NCBI GenBank assembly: GCA_036768485.1
Contig: JAVLUZ010000763.1
Coordinates: 173,422-237,421, forward strand
DNA: 64,000 bases
DNA from: Mermis nigrescens
Taxonomy: Eukaryota > Nematoda > Enoplea > Mermithida > Mermithidae
Reading direction: 5' to 3'
Part shown: piece after piece, positions 13,500 through 26,089 of the stretch
Position numbering within the stretch: position 1 is the stretch's first letter
Layout of the letters: each line of letters starts with the position of its first letter
The notes under the pieces: model-generated
Databases searched by the model: none
The model's input: the letters and a program-made list of their open reading frames with translations, nothing else
What the model was told of the DNA's origin: nothing
Position numbers and translations under genes: made by a program

Positions 13500-15975
13500 C
13501 GCGTAGGTACATCATAGGTAGCGCTTTAGCGCGTACCTATAATATACTTGGGTACCCCTAACACCTGTACACCCCCTACAGCTATAACGGGACACTTCTG
13601 GAAGGTGCGGTATTTTTTAAAAGAAAGATAATAAAAAAATTCGCAGCCTGTGTTTTTTTGTTTTTCTTGAAACTCAAAACTGACTGTGTAAAGATGGTGT
13701 AAAGTTTTTGTGTAACGGTATAACATAGGACAAATTTTGGGACATTTATAATGAGGATGTGGACAACTGAGTATCGATGACTCGAAGAATTGAACATCAT
13801 AGGATAATAGAGGGATGAGTTCTACAGATGGCACTTTTTTGTTTTTGAATTTCGCATTAGTTATCGAATATCAGTGTAAAGAGTGCGAAAATCTGGGGAT
13901 GAAAAAGCACTGTTTGGTCGAGTTTTCAACCTGCCTATGTCTGATACTAACTCCGGTTTAATAGAAATGTAGAGCGGATCAAGGGCTACATTCTGCATAT
14001 AAGGAATGTCTTATACGCTCTATGATGAGTTAGATCCTGGGGTTTAAAGTTTACACTCTAAAGGATAGTGTAAAAAACGGATTTTAACTAAGGTTTCTCT
14101 GCGAAATTTTTCCGCTTATGAGTCAGGGTGAATTAAATACAGCAGTAATAAAGTGCCTTCCAGGGACTACACATTGCAGCAAACTGCATTTAAAAAAACG
14201 CAATATTGAGTTATTTATGGGGTGTAAAGTTCGAAATCAGGGGTAAAATGGGCGAAAAAACACGTTTTTTCCGAATTTTGATTAATAAATCATACCAAAT
14301 AATTTTTGCAAGAGAATTTCGGCACACAGGAATGTACTACGATTTAAAAGCTACAAATTGTACCAAACCGAATTTCTTTAAACTAAATGAGGAGTTCGGT
14401 ACGGAATTTTGAAGTTTACGATTACAGTGTTCTAAATGATGGAAAATACGTTTTTGTTGCGTTTTTTGTTCGCCGCTTTCTCCGTCCAGAAGTCGGGATA
14501 AGTCCAATAGAATAAAAATAAAGTGCTTTATACCGGTTGCATGTCAAAGCAAATTGTGTATACATTAATATTTAGTGAGTGTAAAGTCAAAAATGTGGTG
14601 TTCAAAATGCGTTTCTGTCTTGTTTTTTCTGCCTGCTTCTCCAGTTATGAGTCAGGGACACGATTATCAAGTCTAGAAATGGACCAGGAACCAAATTTGA
14701 TATGCCAGTCTGGCGCACATGTTTACACTCTACAGTGCTGTAAAGTGGTTTACACCTATTGTTAGTTTGCCCATAGAACATTATGGAGACTTAATTTTTC
14801 TCATAAATATTAATCGTAATATCGGAACAATGTGATGTAAATTTTCAAAATTATGAATCTGACCGAAATCTTCTTCACACTAGGTGTTTACATGAGGTTT
14901 ACACTACATATGTATTTATCTTTGTTTTTGAGCATTCCAGAAACCTAATTTTCTCCTGGAGTCTAGAAATTTTCAAAGAATCAAATGTAAGACGTCCCGT
15001 AGGCGCACTTGTTTACATCCAACAGTGATGTAAAGTAGTTTACACTCATTGTTTATTTGTCCTTAGACCATTGTAGACATACGATTTTTTCATAAATTTT
15101 GATAATAATATCCGAGTAATATCAGATTTACCAATCGGAATAAAATCCTCCTTACACTAGGCGGTTGTGTAAAGTTTACATTGCTAATTAATCTTCGTTC
15201 TAGAGCTTTGCGAAAACCTGAATTTTTTGCCGAAATCTGAAAATTTACATGGAATCAAATAAGGGACGTTAGCTGGGCGTGTTTGTTTACACTCAAGAGT
15301 TATGTAAAGTGGTTTACATCTGTGTCTATTTGTCATTAAACCGTTATGGAGACGTAATTTTTTTATGAATGTTGATCGTAATATCCGAGTAATATCGAAT
15401 TTACAAATCCGACTAAAATCTTCTTTACACTCGTGCTAGTGTAAAGTTTACACTATATAATAATCTTCATTCTAGAGCCTCACGGTAACTTATTTTTTCC
15501 CTAAAGTCGTAAAATATATATGGAAACAGATGTGATACGTCTGCTAGGGGCGCATGATGAGTAGTGTAAAGTGATTAACACCTAATGTTAATTTGTTCTT
15601 AGAACATTATAGAGAATTCATTTCTTAACAAATGCTGATCGTTATATCAGAGCAAGATCGAAATTATTAATCCCACTAAAATTCTTTACACTCTTGTTTA
15701 AAGTTTAAAATGTAAATTAAGTTTAGCTCTAAGAAGTTTTGGAAGCATATTTCTTTACAGGATGTTCTATGTAAGATAGTGGGGTACTAGCAAAGAAAAA
15801 TGCTTCGATGGAACAAAAAAGGGGAATATTCTTGGGATTGTGAATTATCGAGGATGTAAAAGGAGGGGACTAGGAAAAAATCTCCTATGTTATATGCCAA
15901 GAATCGCAAAATATGTAAAAAACCAGACTTTCTCTGAACAATGCAAAAAATCGAAGTATATTCTGCGGCCTTTGA
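13500..15975 (+). mobile_element. GTGTAAAG-family element, plus-oriented copy
   Basis: It starts with a GTACCTATAATATACTTGGG block followed by CCCCTACAGCTATAACGGGA. This start recurs diverged at 16815 and in reverse near 62060. The body is full of GTGTAAAG/TTTACAC motifs and the end is the ATTCTGCGGCC terminal block (15783-15975). It includes an approximately 275-bp tandem array at 14776-15615. No enzyme-coding frame was found, so it is non-autonomous or decayed. Confidence 0.65.
14740..15690 (+). repeat. ~275-bp tandem array, about 4 units
   Basis: The marker block resembling GAACATTATGGAGAC lies at 14776, 15066, 15339 and 15601 (spacing 290, 273, 262). Each unit also carries GTAAAGTGGTTTACA-like and GTGTAAAGTTTACA-like palindromes. 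Confidence 0.8.
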
Positions 15976-16608
15976 AAAATGTAAAAGTTTAGTAAACAAT
16001 TGTTGTAGACATTTGTAAAAGAGTATCTACATAAGGTCTGTTGCACGTCAGCTTCCGTGTTTTCTACTGCTTTGAACCAACAATATCATCGATTGTCTTG
16101 AATGCATCGATATGTACTAATTATTTCATTCAATTCGCTTAGCTACTGCATTGCTAATTCGCTGCTTTTTTCAATCAATTTTTGGTAATTTGAATATTGC
16201 TTGCACTTTGACACTTAGAATGGCTGTATCTGGTAAGTGACATGCCTAGTAATAATGAAATACGAACAACTTAATTATGATTTGTTTACAGCATTTCACT
16301 TTCAGTCACATTATTAAGCAACTCAAAGTTGAATTAAGTCTGCAAAAAGCTGCATTACGTAATATGCTTTTAAGACATTATCTCAATCAGACAAAATTAT
16401 TTTAAAATAATACGTTTTTTCAGAGACCGCAGAATATACTTCGATTTTTTGCATTGTTTAGACAGAGTCTGATTTTTTACAAATTTTGCGATTCTTGGCA
16501 TATAACATAGGGAGATTTTTCCTAGTCCCCTCCTTTTACATCCTCGATAATTCACAATCCCAAGTATATTTCCTTTTTTGTCTCATCGGAGCATTTTTCT
16601 TTGCTATG
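15783..16608. mobile_element. Inverted-end element, ~190-bp arms
   Basis: The left arm 15783-15975 and right arm about 16425-16608 are diverged reverse complements, sharing the terminal block of the 5955-7245 element (TTTGCTA… to …CCGCAGAATATACTTCGA). No transposase lies in the interior. Confidence 0.7.
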
Positions 16609-16809
16609 TCATACAAACTAAGCAATGAATTAAAGCTTAATACTCTAAGGATTTATTAGAACCATCAAAATATTAAATTTATATTCTTTATAGCGATAAT
16701 TAGAATACCTACGTTTACAAAAATTGGCAATTTAAAAACATGAAGCTCGCTAAATTTAGAAATATTCAGTGGTTTTTAAAGTAGGTGGCATATGTTAACA
16801 ATAAGTCTG

Positions 16810-19050
16810 AAACATCATAGGTAGCAGCATTAGTACTTTCCTATAATATACGACCCCAATATATGTCTACCTTTCCCCCTACAGCTATATCGAGACACTT
16901 CTAAATTTTCCGTTTTTTTATAACATGGATAATAAAAAATATCATTGTTCGTAATTCTTCTTGTTTTTTCTAATGAAAAATCAATACCTGGTGTGTAAAG
17001 AGTGTGTAAAGTTTTACTGTAACGTCATAACATAGTTTCTTAGAATTGTGGTCAGTGACATGATTTATAGAACTCAGTTTTGCATTTTGCGTCGTCTGGT
17101 TTTTTTGAATATAGACAATTTATTAAGCTCGATGGCGCTTTTTTATTTTTTCGGAAAGTGATTTTCCTTTAAGTGACAGTGTAAAGAGTGTAAAGAATCT
17201 GAGGGTAAAAAAACGCATTTTATTCAATTTTTGACGTGTTTACGGCTGCCAAATTCTTTGTATAAGAGTCCTCTAGAAACCTATCCATGGTAATGAACTA
17301 CGTTTAAGGGCTACGTTTGGCTTATTTGCAAACTGTCCTAACACTCAACACTCAATATGGAGTTGGATCTAAGGGTTCAAACGTTACACTCTAGTGGAAG
17401 GTGTAAAAATAAATTTTGTGCGATATTTCTCTTTCAAGTTCTTCGGTTATAAGTCGGGACAAATTACATATGAAATAAAAGCACGTTCGAGGGCTACAGG
17501 TCGCAGCAAATCGCGTTCGAGAAAACTCAATATTGAATTATTGCTGGAGGTGAAAAGCTCGAAATCAGGGGTGTACAATGGGTGGAAAAACATGTTTTTT
17601 TACTTTTTTGATTGGTCACTATCTCAAATATTTTGCGGAACAGAAATTTTCCGCTTACACAAACGTAATAAAATTTAAGGGGCAACGAACTGGTCCAAAC
17701 AGAATTTCTTTACACTGAATAGGGAGTTGTGTTCAGATGTGGATCGTGGAAAAGTACGTTTCTGTCCCTTCTTTTGTACGCCGATTTCACCAGTTAGAAG
17801 TCGGAATGGGTTGAATAGGATGAAAATAAAGTGCATACAGAGGGGTATACGTCACCGCAAATTGCGTTTATTTACATCAATATTGAGCATCATCGGTAAG
17901 TGTAAAGTTTGAAATATAGGAGTTAAACGTGTTTCCGTCTTGGTTTTTTTCTGACAACTCTACCGTTTATGAGTCTGAACATGATCAGAAGTCTAAAAAT
18001 GTACCTTGGGTAAAACGTGATACGTCAGTTAAGCGCCTTTGCTTTACACTCAAAATTGATGTAAATTGAATTACGTTTAATATTCATTGTCTGCAGACCA
18101 TTGTAGAGAGTCAATTTTTTCATAATTAATATTCTAACTATTAGTGTAATATCAGAATTTCGAATCCGACTAAAATCTCCTATACACCAAGGGTTGTGTA
18201 AAGCGTACACTGAATATTAACTTAAGTTCTAAAGCGTTGCGGAAGCTTAACTTCTCCAAAATGTGCTATGTAAAGCCAGAATTACGAATCTTATTGTTAG
18301 TCTTCTCTGCACCAAGTAGTTGTGTAATACCCTATTCATTCATTTTTGATTTGTTAAGTTTACACGTACAAATATATTGTATTTCCAGAGCATTGCAAAG
18401 TGAGAATTTTTTCAAGATACGTCTCGTAAGGTCAGGATAACGAATGAGACTGCATGTTTTCTTTACACCAAGTAGTTTTGTAAAGTTTACACTTAAATTA
18501 ACTTTAGTTTCGGAGCATTGCAAAAGCTTAATTTTTGTTAAAGTCTCTATGTAACGTTAGGATTAAAAATCTGACAATTGTCTTGTTTAGTAAAGGTAAT
18601 GCGGATGTTCAGATTCAATGCCTCATAAAAAGAGGCAATGAGGAAGCTCTGATGTGTATAATGAACGATTTAGTTTTTGATCAATAAATGAATAGATCAA
18701 TAAATGCATAAATGAATATTGGCAACCGCATCATAACATTGCGTACCATGCAAGCGTAAGATTGCTCATTATGTCTTTTTTATTAGTGATTGCTTCTCTT
18801 TTAGGAAGAAGTTGTCCATGTTATTCATTTTTATGTTGGAGGTGCCACTCCGTTTTGCAAAGCCGCAGAATATACTTCGATCTTTGGCGTTGTTTTAGCA
18901 CAAGTCCGATTTTTAGCATGATTCTTAGAAACTTCACGGGCGTAGGTGACGTTTCCCTAGTCCTTTCATGTTGTGTCTCTTAATGATGCGTAATTCCAAG
19001 TATTCGTCCTTTTCGTTCCATCGGAGCATTTGTCTTTGCTAGTATTAGTC
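16810..19050 (+). mobile_element. GTGTAAAG-family element, diverged
   Basis: A start block (ACATCATAGGTAGC…CCCCCTACAGCTATATCG) at 16815 is followed by GTGTAAAG-rich body sequence to about 18600. A facing terminal block lies at 18862-19050 (GCCGCAGAATATACTTCGAT…CATCGGAGCATTTGTC). Frames within it (17394-17912) look like chance products of repeats. Confidence 0.55.
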
Positions 19051-19074
19051 TACATGATGACAATAAGTCAGTAA

Positions 19075-19560
19075 CATGTTAGTCGTCGCCAAAGGTGGGC
19101 GGGCAATGGCCAAATTCTCGGGGGCTGGTGGGCTGAAATTGTCTACAATAGCACAAGAAATTCAATTTTGTGGTCTTTCAATCAGGAAGGAAGTCCACCG
19201 GATTCTCAGGGGTCCAGACCACACAGGCACGTGAGGGGGGCATTAAGGGTTTGTACCCCTAGAAGTTAGACCCTCCTGATTGCTGCAGACCTCCGAGAAT
19301 TCTTTTGTTAAGTAACATTTTTGGCAATTTTACCTATCGTGACCCCCTCCCAGAATTTTCTTGCTGCCTACGTATTGTTCAGACCATACATGGGCGTGGA
19401 ACAGGGGAAGGAGGGAGTGGTGTGGGTGGTACCCCTAGAATCTGGTAGAATCCCTAAAATCGATAGACCTTCGGAATTGAATTTAGTATTTACACCACCC
19501 AAACCATTGAAATCTCGTACGCTCTGCCCATGTAAGATCCAGACCCCTTACGCATTTGCG
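19075..19560. repeat. Degenerate hAT-like MITE pieces
   Basis: Fragments such as CCAAAGGTGGGCGGGC (19090), CCCCTCCCAGAATTTTC (19341) and CATACATGGGCGTGG (19386) match family ends, but no full copy or duplication is visible. Confidence 0.45.
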
Positions 19561-19607
19561 GTCACCACAAAAATTAATAAATGCTAACAAAAAGGGCGCT
19601 TCGATTA

Positions 19608-19667
19608 AATGTAATGCTCTTCAAATTCAAACTGACGTAAGAGTTTAAATTTGAAGAGCATTACATT
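19608..19667. repeat. 25-bp-arm hairpin downstream of the gene
   Basis: AATGTAATGCTCTTCAAATT and onward (19608-19632) pairs with its reverse complement at 19643-19667, with a 10-base loop. It lies about 100 bp beyond the gene's stop and might be in its 3' UTR. Confidence 0.75.
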
Positions 19668-19767
19668 CAACAATAAAACTTTTTTCCACAGATGGACAGA
19701 CACACAGACAAACTCCAAATTAATATTATAGATATCAATGTTTCCTAAAAATAATATATGTAGTTAT

Positions 19768-20603
19768 CTAATATGCATGTCCATTGTAGACCGCAAAATC
19801 ATTGTGTCCAGTATAGTGCGGAGCCAAAGTCCTGTTCTTGAAGTCGTTCCGACTTTCGATACTTTTCTCAGCTCCTGCGTTCGAATTTTCTAGAAAACCA
19901 CCAGCGCCATTGACACGAGTCAAATTTCTAATATTCTTTGCATCATAATCCGGCTTTGGTATATAAATTGGTTCCTGCATCCGTTCTTTGAACATGCTTT
20001 CCAAACATTAGCTGGTTTTCGAGCGATTGTATCGGCTTGTCGTTATCCTGCATTTGTTGCTGCAATCTCTGCGCTTCCTGCTCGAAAATGGCCAGTTTCT
20101 CCTTTACACCGCCCGAGGCAGAACAGCATTTCCCCTCTGGGGACACGGGCGGTTGTCCGCAGAAAATATCGTGATGATCGTAGGCGTCTCTTGAAATGTC
20201 GTTCGACAGTCCAAAATACATGGGACGAATTGACCTCTGGTCTGGCCTCACGAAACTTTCGTTCACTTTATGTTCTCCTGACGCTGATTCATTAGTGTTC
20301 TCGGACTTGCGCTCCTCGATCTCGTCCAATGGTTCCTTCTCCCGATCAAATTTTCTTTCTACGTCATGCACCCAACTGAAATCAATATCTGAACCATCTG
20401 TCATTAGTCGACCGACCGTTCTCGGTTTGCTTGCTTCGGGAGAATCTTCGCTTTTACATTTCGATCTTGTTTGAAAACACTGCGGGGCATTTGGTCTTAA
20501 CCTTCTCAAACTGCTTTTTTCGTCAGTTGTCTTTTTTTCGAAAGAAAGACTGCTCAATTCAGAATCGAAGGCATCTTGCAATCGCAATATGTCATCAGTC
20601 GGT
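19768..20603 (-). CDS. Last exon with stop codon; coiled coil; frame break
   Basis: The acceptor CTGTTTCAG|A lies at 20605-20604 and the TAG stop at 19770-19768. The first frame codes an acidic, Ser-rich region and then a coiled coil (VKEKLAIFEQEAQRLQQQMQ). It stops at 19943-19945. A second open frame, shifted by one base, starts near 20004 and runs 78 codons to the TAG. The switch falls at an AAA/TTT run at 20003-20005. Removing one T would continue the helix smoothly as LENQLMLESMF. This could be a sequencing or assembly indel, a real truncation to a shorter C terminus, or less likely a small intron. No canonical AATAAA was seen just downstream on the minus strand. Confidence 0.7.
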
Positions 20604-20825
20604 CTGAAACAGGTTTTATTATGGAAACGATTTGATGACTTATTAGAAAAACGTTTTTCGTGTCATCGCCCAAATTTCCACTCGGCGAGGCAGGATAAAT
20701 ATGTTAATTGATACGCATTTGAAATATGTTTGAAGGATTTGTTTTACGACATTACTCACATTATAGAAACGATCAGCTAATCTTCAGAAAATTGCAATAT
20801 TATAGTATTCGTCAATTATTTTTAT

Positions 20826-20945
20826 TAATAATATTACTAAAATTATTGACATTATTGAAAATATTAATAATTATAATATTAATAATAATGATATTAATAA
20901 TGATAACTAACAACAATAATAATAATGATAATAATAATCATAATG

Positions 20946-21001
<56 letters not shown>

Positions 21002-21239
21002 CAATACTATGAATAATAATAATATTAATAATAATAATGATATTGATAATAATAATAATAAGAAGAAGAATAAAAATATAATTATTAATAAAATGATAAT
21101 ATTGATATTAATAATATTAATAAAAATTAATAATAGCAATAATAATAATAATCATAATAATAATAATAATAACAAGAACAATAATAATATTAATAAGAAT
21201 AATAATGATAATATTTTTAATAAAAATAATAATGGTATC

Positions 21240-21282
<43 letters not shown>

Positions 21283-21293
21283 GTAATTCAATT
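20826..21293. repeat. (AAT)n microsatellite in an intron
   Basis: About 470 bp of imperfect AAT/ATA repeats lies between the last two exons of the minus-strand gene, upstream of its last exon. Confidence 0.95.
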
Positions 21294-22371
21294 TAATTAT
21301 TCAAATTTCTATAAAATCTAATCTGATTCGCTAAATAATATTAGGTGCATTTTTGTCAGTTTTCATATACTAGCGCCATAATCGATTTTAAGACATTGCG
21401 CATTTGTTTCGAATTAATACATATTTATCGTATGCTGTCCGTTTATGCCTACGAAAATTCTAGAAAAGCAACCTGTTAGTTATATGGAGCACACTATGAT
21501 TTATTTTGATTGGAATGTCAAAATGAATCAGATTGATTGTGTAAAATGCTAATACACTCTTTGAATAGGCTTGACAATGAAAAATAGAGCTAAAAGAGAG
21601 TAAGATACGATATCGCATTTGTAGATAAAATATTAAAGAATAAAAAGAAAATCCATGCGGAATCTTTCCTTTTTTGAACGTCCAAAGAGGAAATGGTCAA
21701 GCACATAGTTGATCCTCTGATTTTGGACGGAACTCAAATTTTGAAGTCAAATATCTCAACAACTACTTGCAGATAGGCAAAAATAATGACGTTTTTAAGC
21801 GTTTCTCAAATTAATTTTGATTTCGATTGTCTTCAAAAAGTATGTCGCATAAAAGGGCCATACAGATGATTTATTAACATTATATCCAAGCTTGACCCTG
21901 CAAAAAAACTAATGAATTTGTTATATATTTGATTCTGGTTCATCGCAAAGGAAAAACAATGTAGAAAATGAATTATTCCGCGTGGAGCGTCGGACATATT
22001 CATCATGCTTGAACAAACTTGGGCTGCTCGGAAGACAAAAGTTGTGCGAAGATAGTGAATTCGGCGCTAAGTGCCGAAAAATTTTGGATCTATAAGCTGA
22101 TTTTTTTCGTACCTATTCATTGTTTCTCCTTTTTATATTTCGCATTACTTTACTGTTCCTTTTGTTGCTGAAACCCCTAAATGTTTTCTCCCTCCAATCT
22201 TGCATATCAACTTCATTTCCGCTATCTATCGTCAGAATGGCAGCTGTTACCTAGATCCGTGATTTAAAATGACCATTTAAAAAAAGGCTGTATTACGTAT
22301 TTCGTCTTTCAGCATTCGAAAGGCAAAATCGATGAAATCAAAAACTCCATAAATGAAAATTATCGCTTAAC
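21294..22371. other. Intron sequence, nothing recognised
   Basis: Intron between exons at 22372 and 20603. No repeat or exon was recognised in this part. Confidence 0.4.
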
Positions 22372-22806
22372 CTCGCAGTGGTGACGAATCGATTATCTAT
22401 CGATCGTCGGTGATCATTGTTTTTATCGACGAGTTCTTGAACATTAAAGGAGCCCGTTTCGATGAGGCGTTTTTTGAACTCGGGCAGTCTTTGCTCGAAT
22501 TCGAGGTAGATAGGTTCGTGATTAAAATGGGCGGCGGGTCGTCTAGGAGGCGCGGACTCTACTAACCTAACTGTTAAGGGTTCATCGACGTCTGATTGGC
22601 TATTCGCACGATGATCCAATCGGTGATTGTGATCGTGCAATGACCTCAGCTCCGAAATTTGATTCAAAGCTCGCCATGAGGTTAGTGGGTCGAAATTGGC
22701 CGGCTGAGACGTTTTCCTCCTCGGTAAACACGGTTCAATGGTCGCTTCGATTATTTTTTCCGAATCGCAGTCGACTATCGATTGCCTTCGCCTCAGACAG
22801 TATCGG
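22372..22806 (-). CDS. Exon 7, charged region with helical segment
   Basis: The acceptor ATTTTTAG|C lies at 22808-22807 and the donor AG|GTTAAG at 22371-22370. The exon is 435 nt, phase 2 to 2, open throughout with no stop. It codes about 144 residues, beginning RYCLRRRQSIVD. It includes a Pro/Arg-rich tract (SAPPRRPAAH) and a likely amphipathic helix (LEFEQRLPEFKKRLIETG). The final AG joins the A of the last exon to give Arg, so this junction is well supported. No family is recognised. Confidence 0.75.
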
Positions 22807-24473
22807 CTAAAAATATATATATAATTCAGCTTCTTTCCGGGATTAAAATTAAAAATAACCGTTAGTCAATTGCTTTTATCATTTGCGCGCCCAGAAAAAG
22901 TGAGACAATCAGATTCGTTTAGCATGAAGTGCTTCGGACAGAAGAATCGTAAAAAAGTATAGATTTAGAAAAATTTCGTTCAATCTTGAAAAAAATAGAC
23001 TGTGGAATCCTCGAATCAAGCACATTTACTGACAAGCATTTGACTTAAGATATTTAGCGAGCGCAGCCAATGCGGTCTAAGACTCAACGCGCTAAAAATA
23101 GATTAAACTAAAAATAGCCTTAAATAGCAGTACAAACGTTACAATAAGACAAGATGCATTTGTTAAAGTATATATTAACTTTTTAGCGATAAATTTGTGA
23201 ACTTTATAAATTTCGTGTTCGACTTATTTCCATTTTCCATAATATTTCTTAACTTTTACAGAAACCCTTCCTGGTTTCTCCTTTTTTACTGCTTTTTAAA
23301 GGGTCCTCTTCATCTTGCCCATACATGCTCAATCAAAGTGCTAAAAATGGGCCATACTGAAATTTATGAATAATGATTTTAGTGCTGCTTGCAATTAAAA
23401 CTTTTTCATCTTTATTCATTATTGTGCCATTTTTTCACTTCGAATATTCTTTCAAAACATTCTACATCTACTATTCCATATATAGTCGGTCAATTTTGTT
23501 CAATCAGTCCAAATCAGTCGTCTCATTTGCTACAGATGAATACATATCAGATTCAATCATTTCTTATTCAAATCGCCTGACTGAGAGACAGCGTAGATGG
23601 ACAATAATCGAATTTAAGGGGTTCTGAAATAAGAGATACATTGCGAAAAAATGCTACCGATTCTATCCTTTGGATCTAATGGATTCTGGGGGTCTATACC
23701 AAATGCTAACACACAGTGGCGGATAGGAGTTTCCTGATAGGGGTGGTTACCATCCATGTAGAGCGTGGAAATCCTGGGGTTGGTCTGGTCACGCCAGCAG
23801 AAGTTTCTAAAAAATGCCTTGTTTTTGGGCTTAAAACGACAGGTACCCGTCAGAAACTCTGTCTTAAACGTTCCGACAATGCTCGTTTTTTCTAAAACAT
23901 AAAAACAAAAAATTCTGAAAAAAATCGAGAAAATTGAAAAAATTTATTTATATGTGTATATGGCGTGAAGCGCCGAACATTTGAGACTTTTGAATCACAA
24001 AAGAGCTAAAAACGTTGAATAAAAGCACGTTTTTCTAGAATTTTCTCAAAAAAATCGACAGTGTGAGGGTGACAGCTATCACTTCATATTATATCATATG
24101 CAAGCCCGTATCCAGGATCCGGCCAAGGTAAGGGGGACGAACCCAACATCAATTGGGCTATATGTCGGGAAATTCTACGAGGTAGCTCGTACAAAACCGC
24201 ATTTTTCGACGTTTCTCGGCATGCTCTATCCATTGAGACAATAAAATTCGAACTTTTTCCGAAATATTTTTCTATTTGAAAGGCTATAAAAAGATGTCAC
24301 TTTTTCGGTCGTGTTTACGCTAAAATGGCGCAGAGCGCCGAAAATTTGGAAATGTTTGCGACAAAGACCTGCGATTTTTCCATCTTTCCGTGCGTAATCT
24401 TACCTTTCAAAATTTGTTTCCGGCCAATAGGGTGGAAGGGGCGGCCGCCCTCCAGTTAATACGGCCCTGATCA
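22807..24473. other. Intron with GC-ended repeats
   Basis: From 23715 to about 24470 this carries CGCGAAGCGCC-type repeats related to 1431-2470, ending GGGGCGGCCGCCCTCC. 22810-23700 shows nothing firm. A good acceptor-like TTATTTCAG on minus near 23625 has no fitting exon. Confidence 0.4.
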
Positions 24474-24595
24474 TATATATCTATCAATCTTATCTATCAT
24501 ATCTATCTATCATATCTATCATATCACAATAGTTATCACAACTATCACAATTATCACAGTTATCACAACTATCCCAACTATCACGGTTATCATCC
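24474..24595. repeat. ATCT / ATCACA simple repeats
   Basis: TATCTATCAT-type runs pass into ACTATCACAATTATCACA-type runs. Confidence 0.85.
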
Positions 24596-25240
24596 TGGGG
24601 GACCCTTCCCCCAACCCACCTCATCCCCCAAGAACACGTAGGAGCGGTACCCAGTTTTTCCAAAAACGTAAAAAATAGGTCCAGAAAATTTGCCCTTTAC
24701 GTGCGAAATAGCGTTTTTGGCTTTTTATGTTGTTTGCATTTACTTAGAATCAATTGTGACACAATATTTTTTCATAAATTTCTCATAATTTTTAGCCATT
24801 TTGTGCTAAAAAAACATTAAATTTTGTTGACATTATGGAAAATAAAGCACGAATCGCCGGAAAAATATCGTCCTTTACACTACAGTAAACAACAATGCAA
24901 ACAAAATTATCGTATTTTTTCAAAAATTTCGATGAATGTATTTTCTCAAGCATTTGATTTAGCTAATTTTTCAGATTTTCGATTAACATATTTTTTCAAA
25001 AAACACTGTCATAAACAACAATATAACCTGCTTTCCTACTATCTTATATACAGTTGCTGCTCAAAAAAGCGCCACCAATGAATACATCGGATTTAGCTAC
25101 ACTTATGCGGATTTAGAAGTGCTGTGAGTGCACTACACGGCGCATAACACTATACCACATGCAATGGAGGTTAGGGAAAGGCTGATTCTTACTACCTGAG
25201 GTGAGACAGACAGGGTGACCCTGAGTAGGGAAGGTGTGCA

Positions 25241-25520
25241 CAGCTGGGCAGCAACAAGATTCTGATGGATATGGAGGGATGCAAGATTCTTAAAGGTCAA
25301 AAATGGTTTTAAAAATGCTGGTATGGCCAAAAAACACAATTTTTCAACATTTCTCATCGAGCACTATCCATTGGCGTTAAAAATTACGAAAAAAAAACAA
25401 AAACAATTGAAAAATTGAAGTTAGGGGGCGAGCTGTGTTTTCGTTTAGGGAGGGAGGTGGGGTATTCGGCTTTCTGCGAGGGTTTATACCCCCAATCCCC
25501 GCTCCCTAAGCCTACGTATG
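25241..25520 (-). mobile_element. hAT-like MITE within foldback left arm
   Basis: It runs from CAGCTGGGCAGC to CCTACGTATG in reverse orientation. The flanks GGTGTGCA and GTTGTGAG agree at only 5 of 8 bases. The right arm lacks it. Confidence 0.7.
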
Positions 25521-25818
25521 GTTGTGAGGTGACCGAGTTATGCAGCTAAAACTAAAATATCTTTAGGAACCAGCGGTCTGATTGAGTTGAACATTCCGGG
25601 TATGTAACGGATTTGTGTACAGCCAAACGCGCATGGTACCTGTACGAGTATATCTCTAGGATGATTGACTCTGGATGGGGTGCTTCCTGAGAAGAGGTTG
25701 ACCATGAGTAGACTTAAAATCAAAATGCTTCACGAAAGTACTGTATGTACTAATTGAGCTGAAATTCCGGATTATGGACGAATATATTTCAATCATTCTG
25801 TAGGTAGGTCCTCATATA

Positions 25819-26072
25819 AACACCTGGGCGTGGGGGGTTCGGGGTGTGCACCTCCCACTCCCCATCCCCAAGAAACCAAATTATTCCCCCCAGAATTCAA
25901 TTTTCGAATTTTTTTGTCTTTTTTTGCAATTATTTGATGCCAATGGATAGTGCTCGGTGAGAAACGTTTAAAAGTGGTGTTTTTTGCCATTCCACCATTT
26001 CTAAGACCATTTGTTTACCTTTGAAAATATTGAATACAAACACCCCCAGAATCTTGGTGCCGCCCACTTATG
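25819..26072 (+). mobile_element. hAT-like MITE within foldback left arm
   Basis: It is flanked by a perfect CTCATATA duplication (25811-25818, 26073-26080). The matching spot in the right arm (about 27456-27470, complement ACTCATATAG) is an empty site. Confidence 0.92.
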
Positions 26073-26089
26073 CTCATATAGTACGAAGA

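Noticed and set aside
17394..17912. 94- and 61-codon plus ORFs with Arg/Ser-rich text
   Set aside because: They lie in GTGTAAAG-family sequence and are not kept in other family copies.
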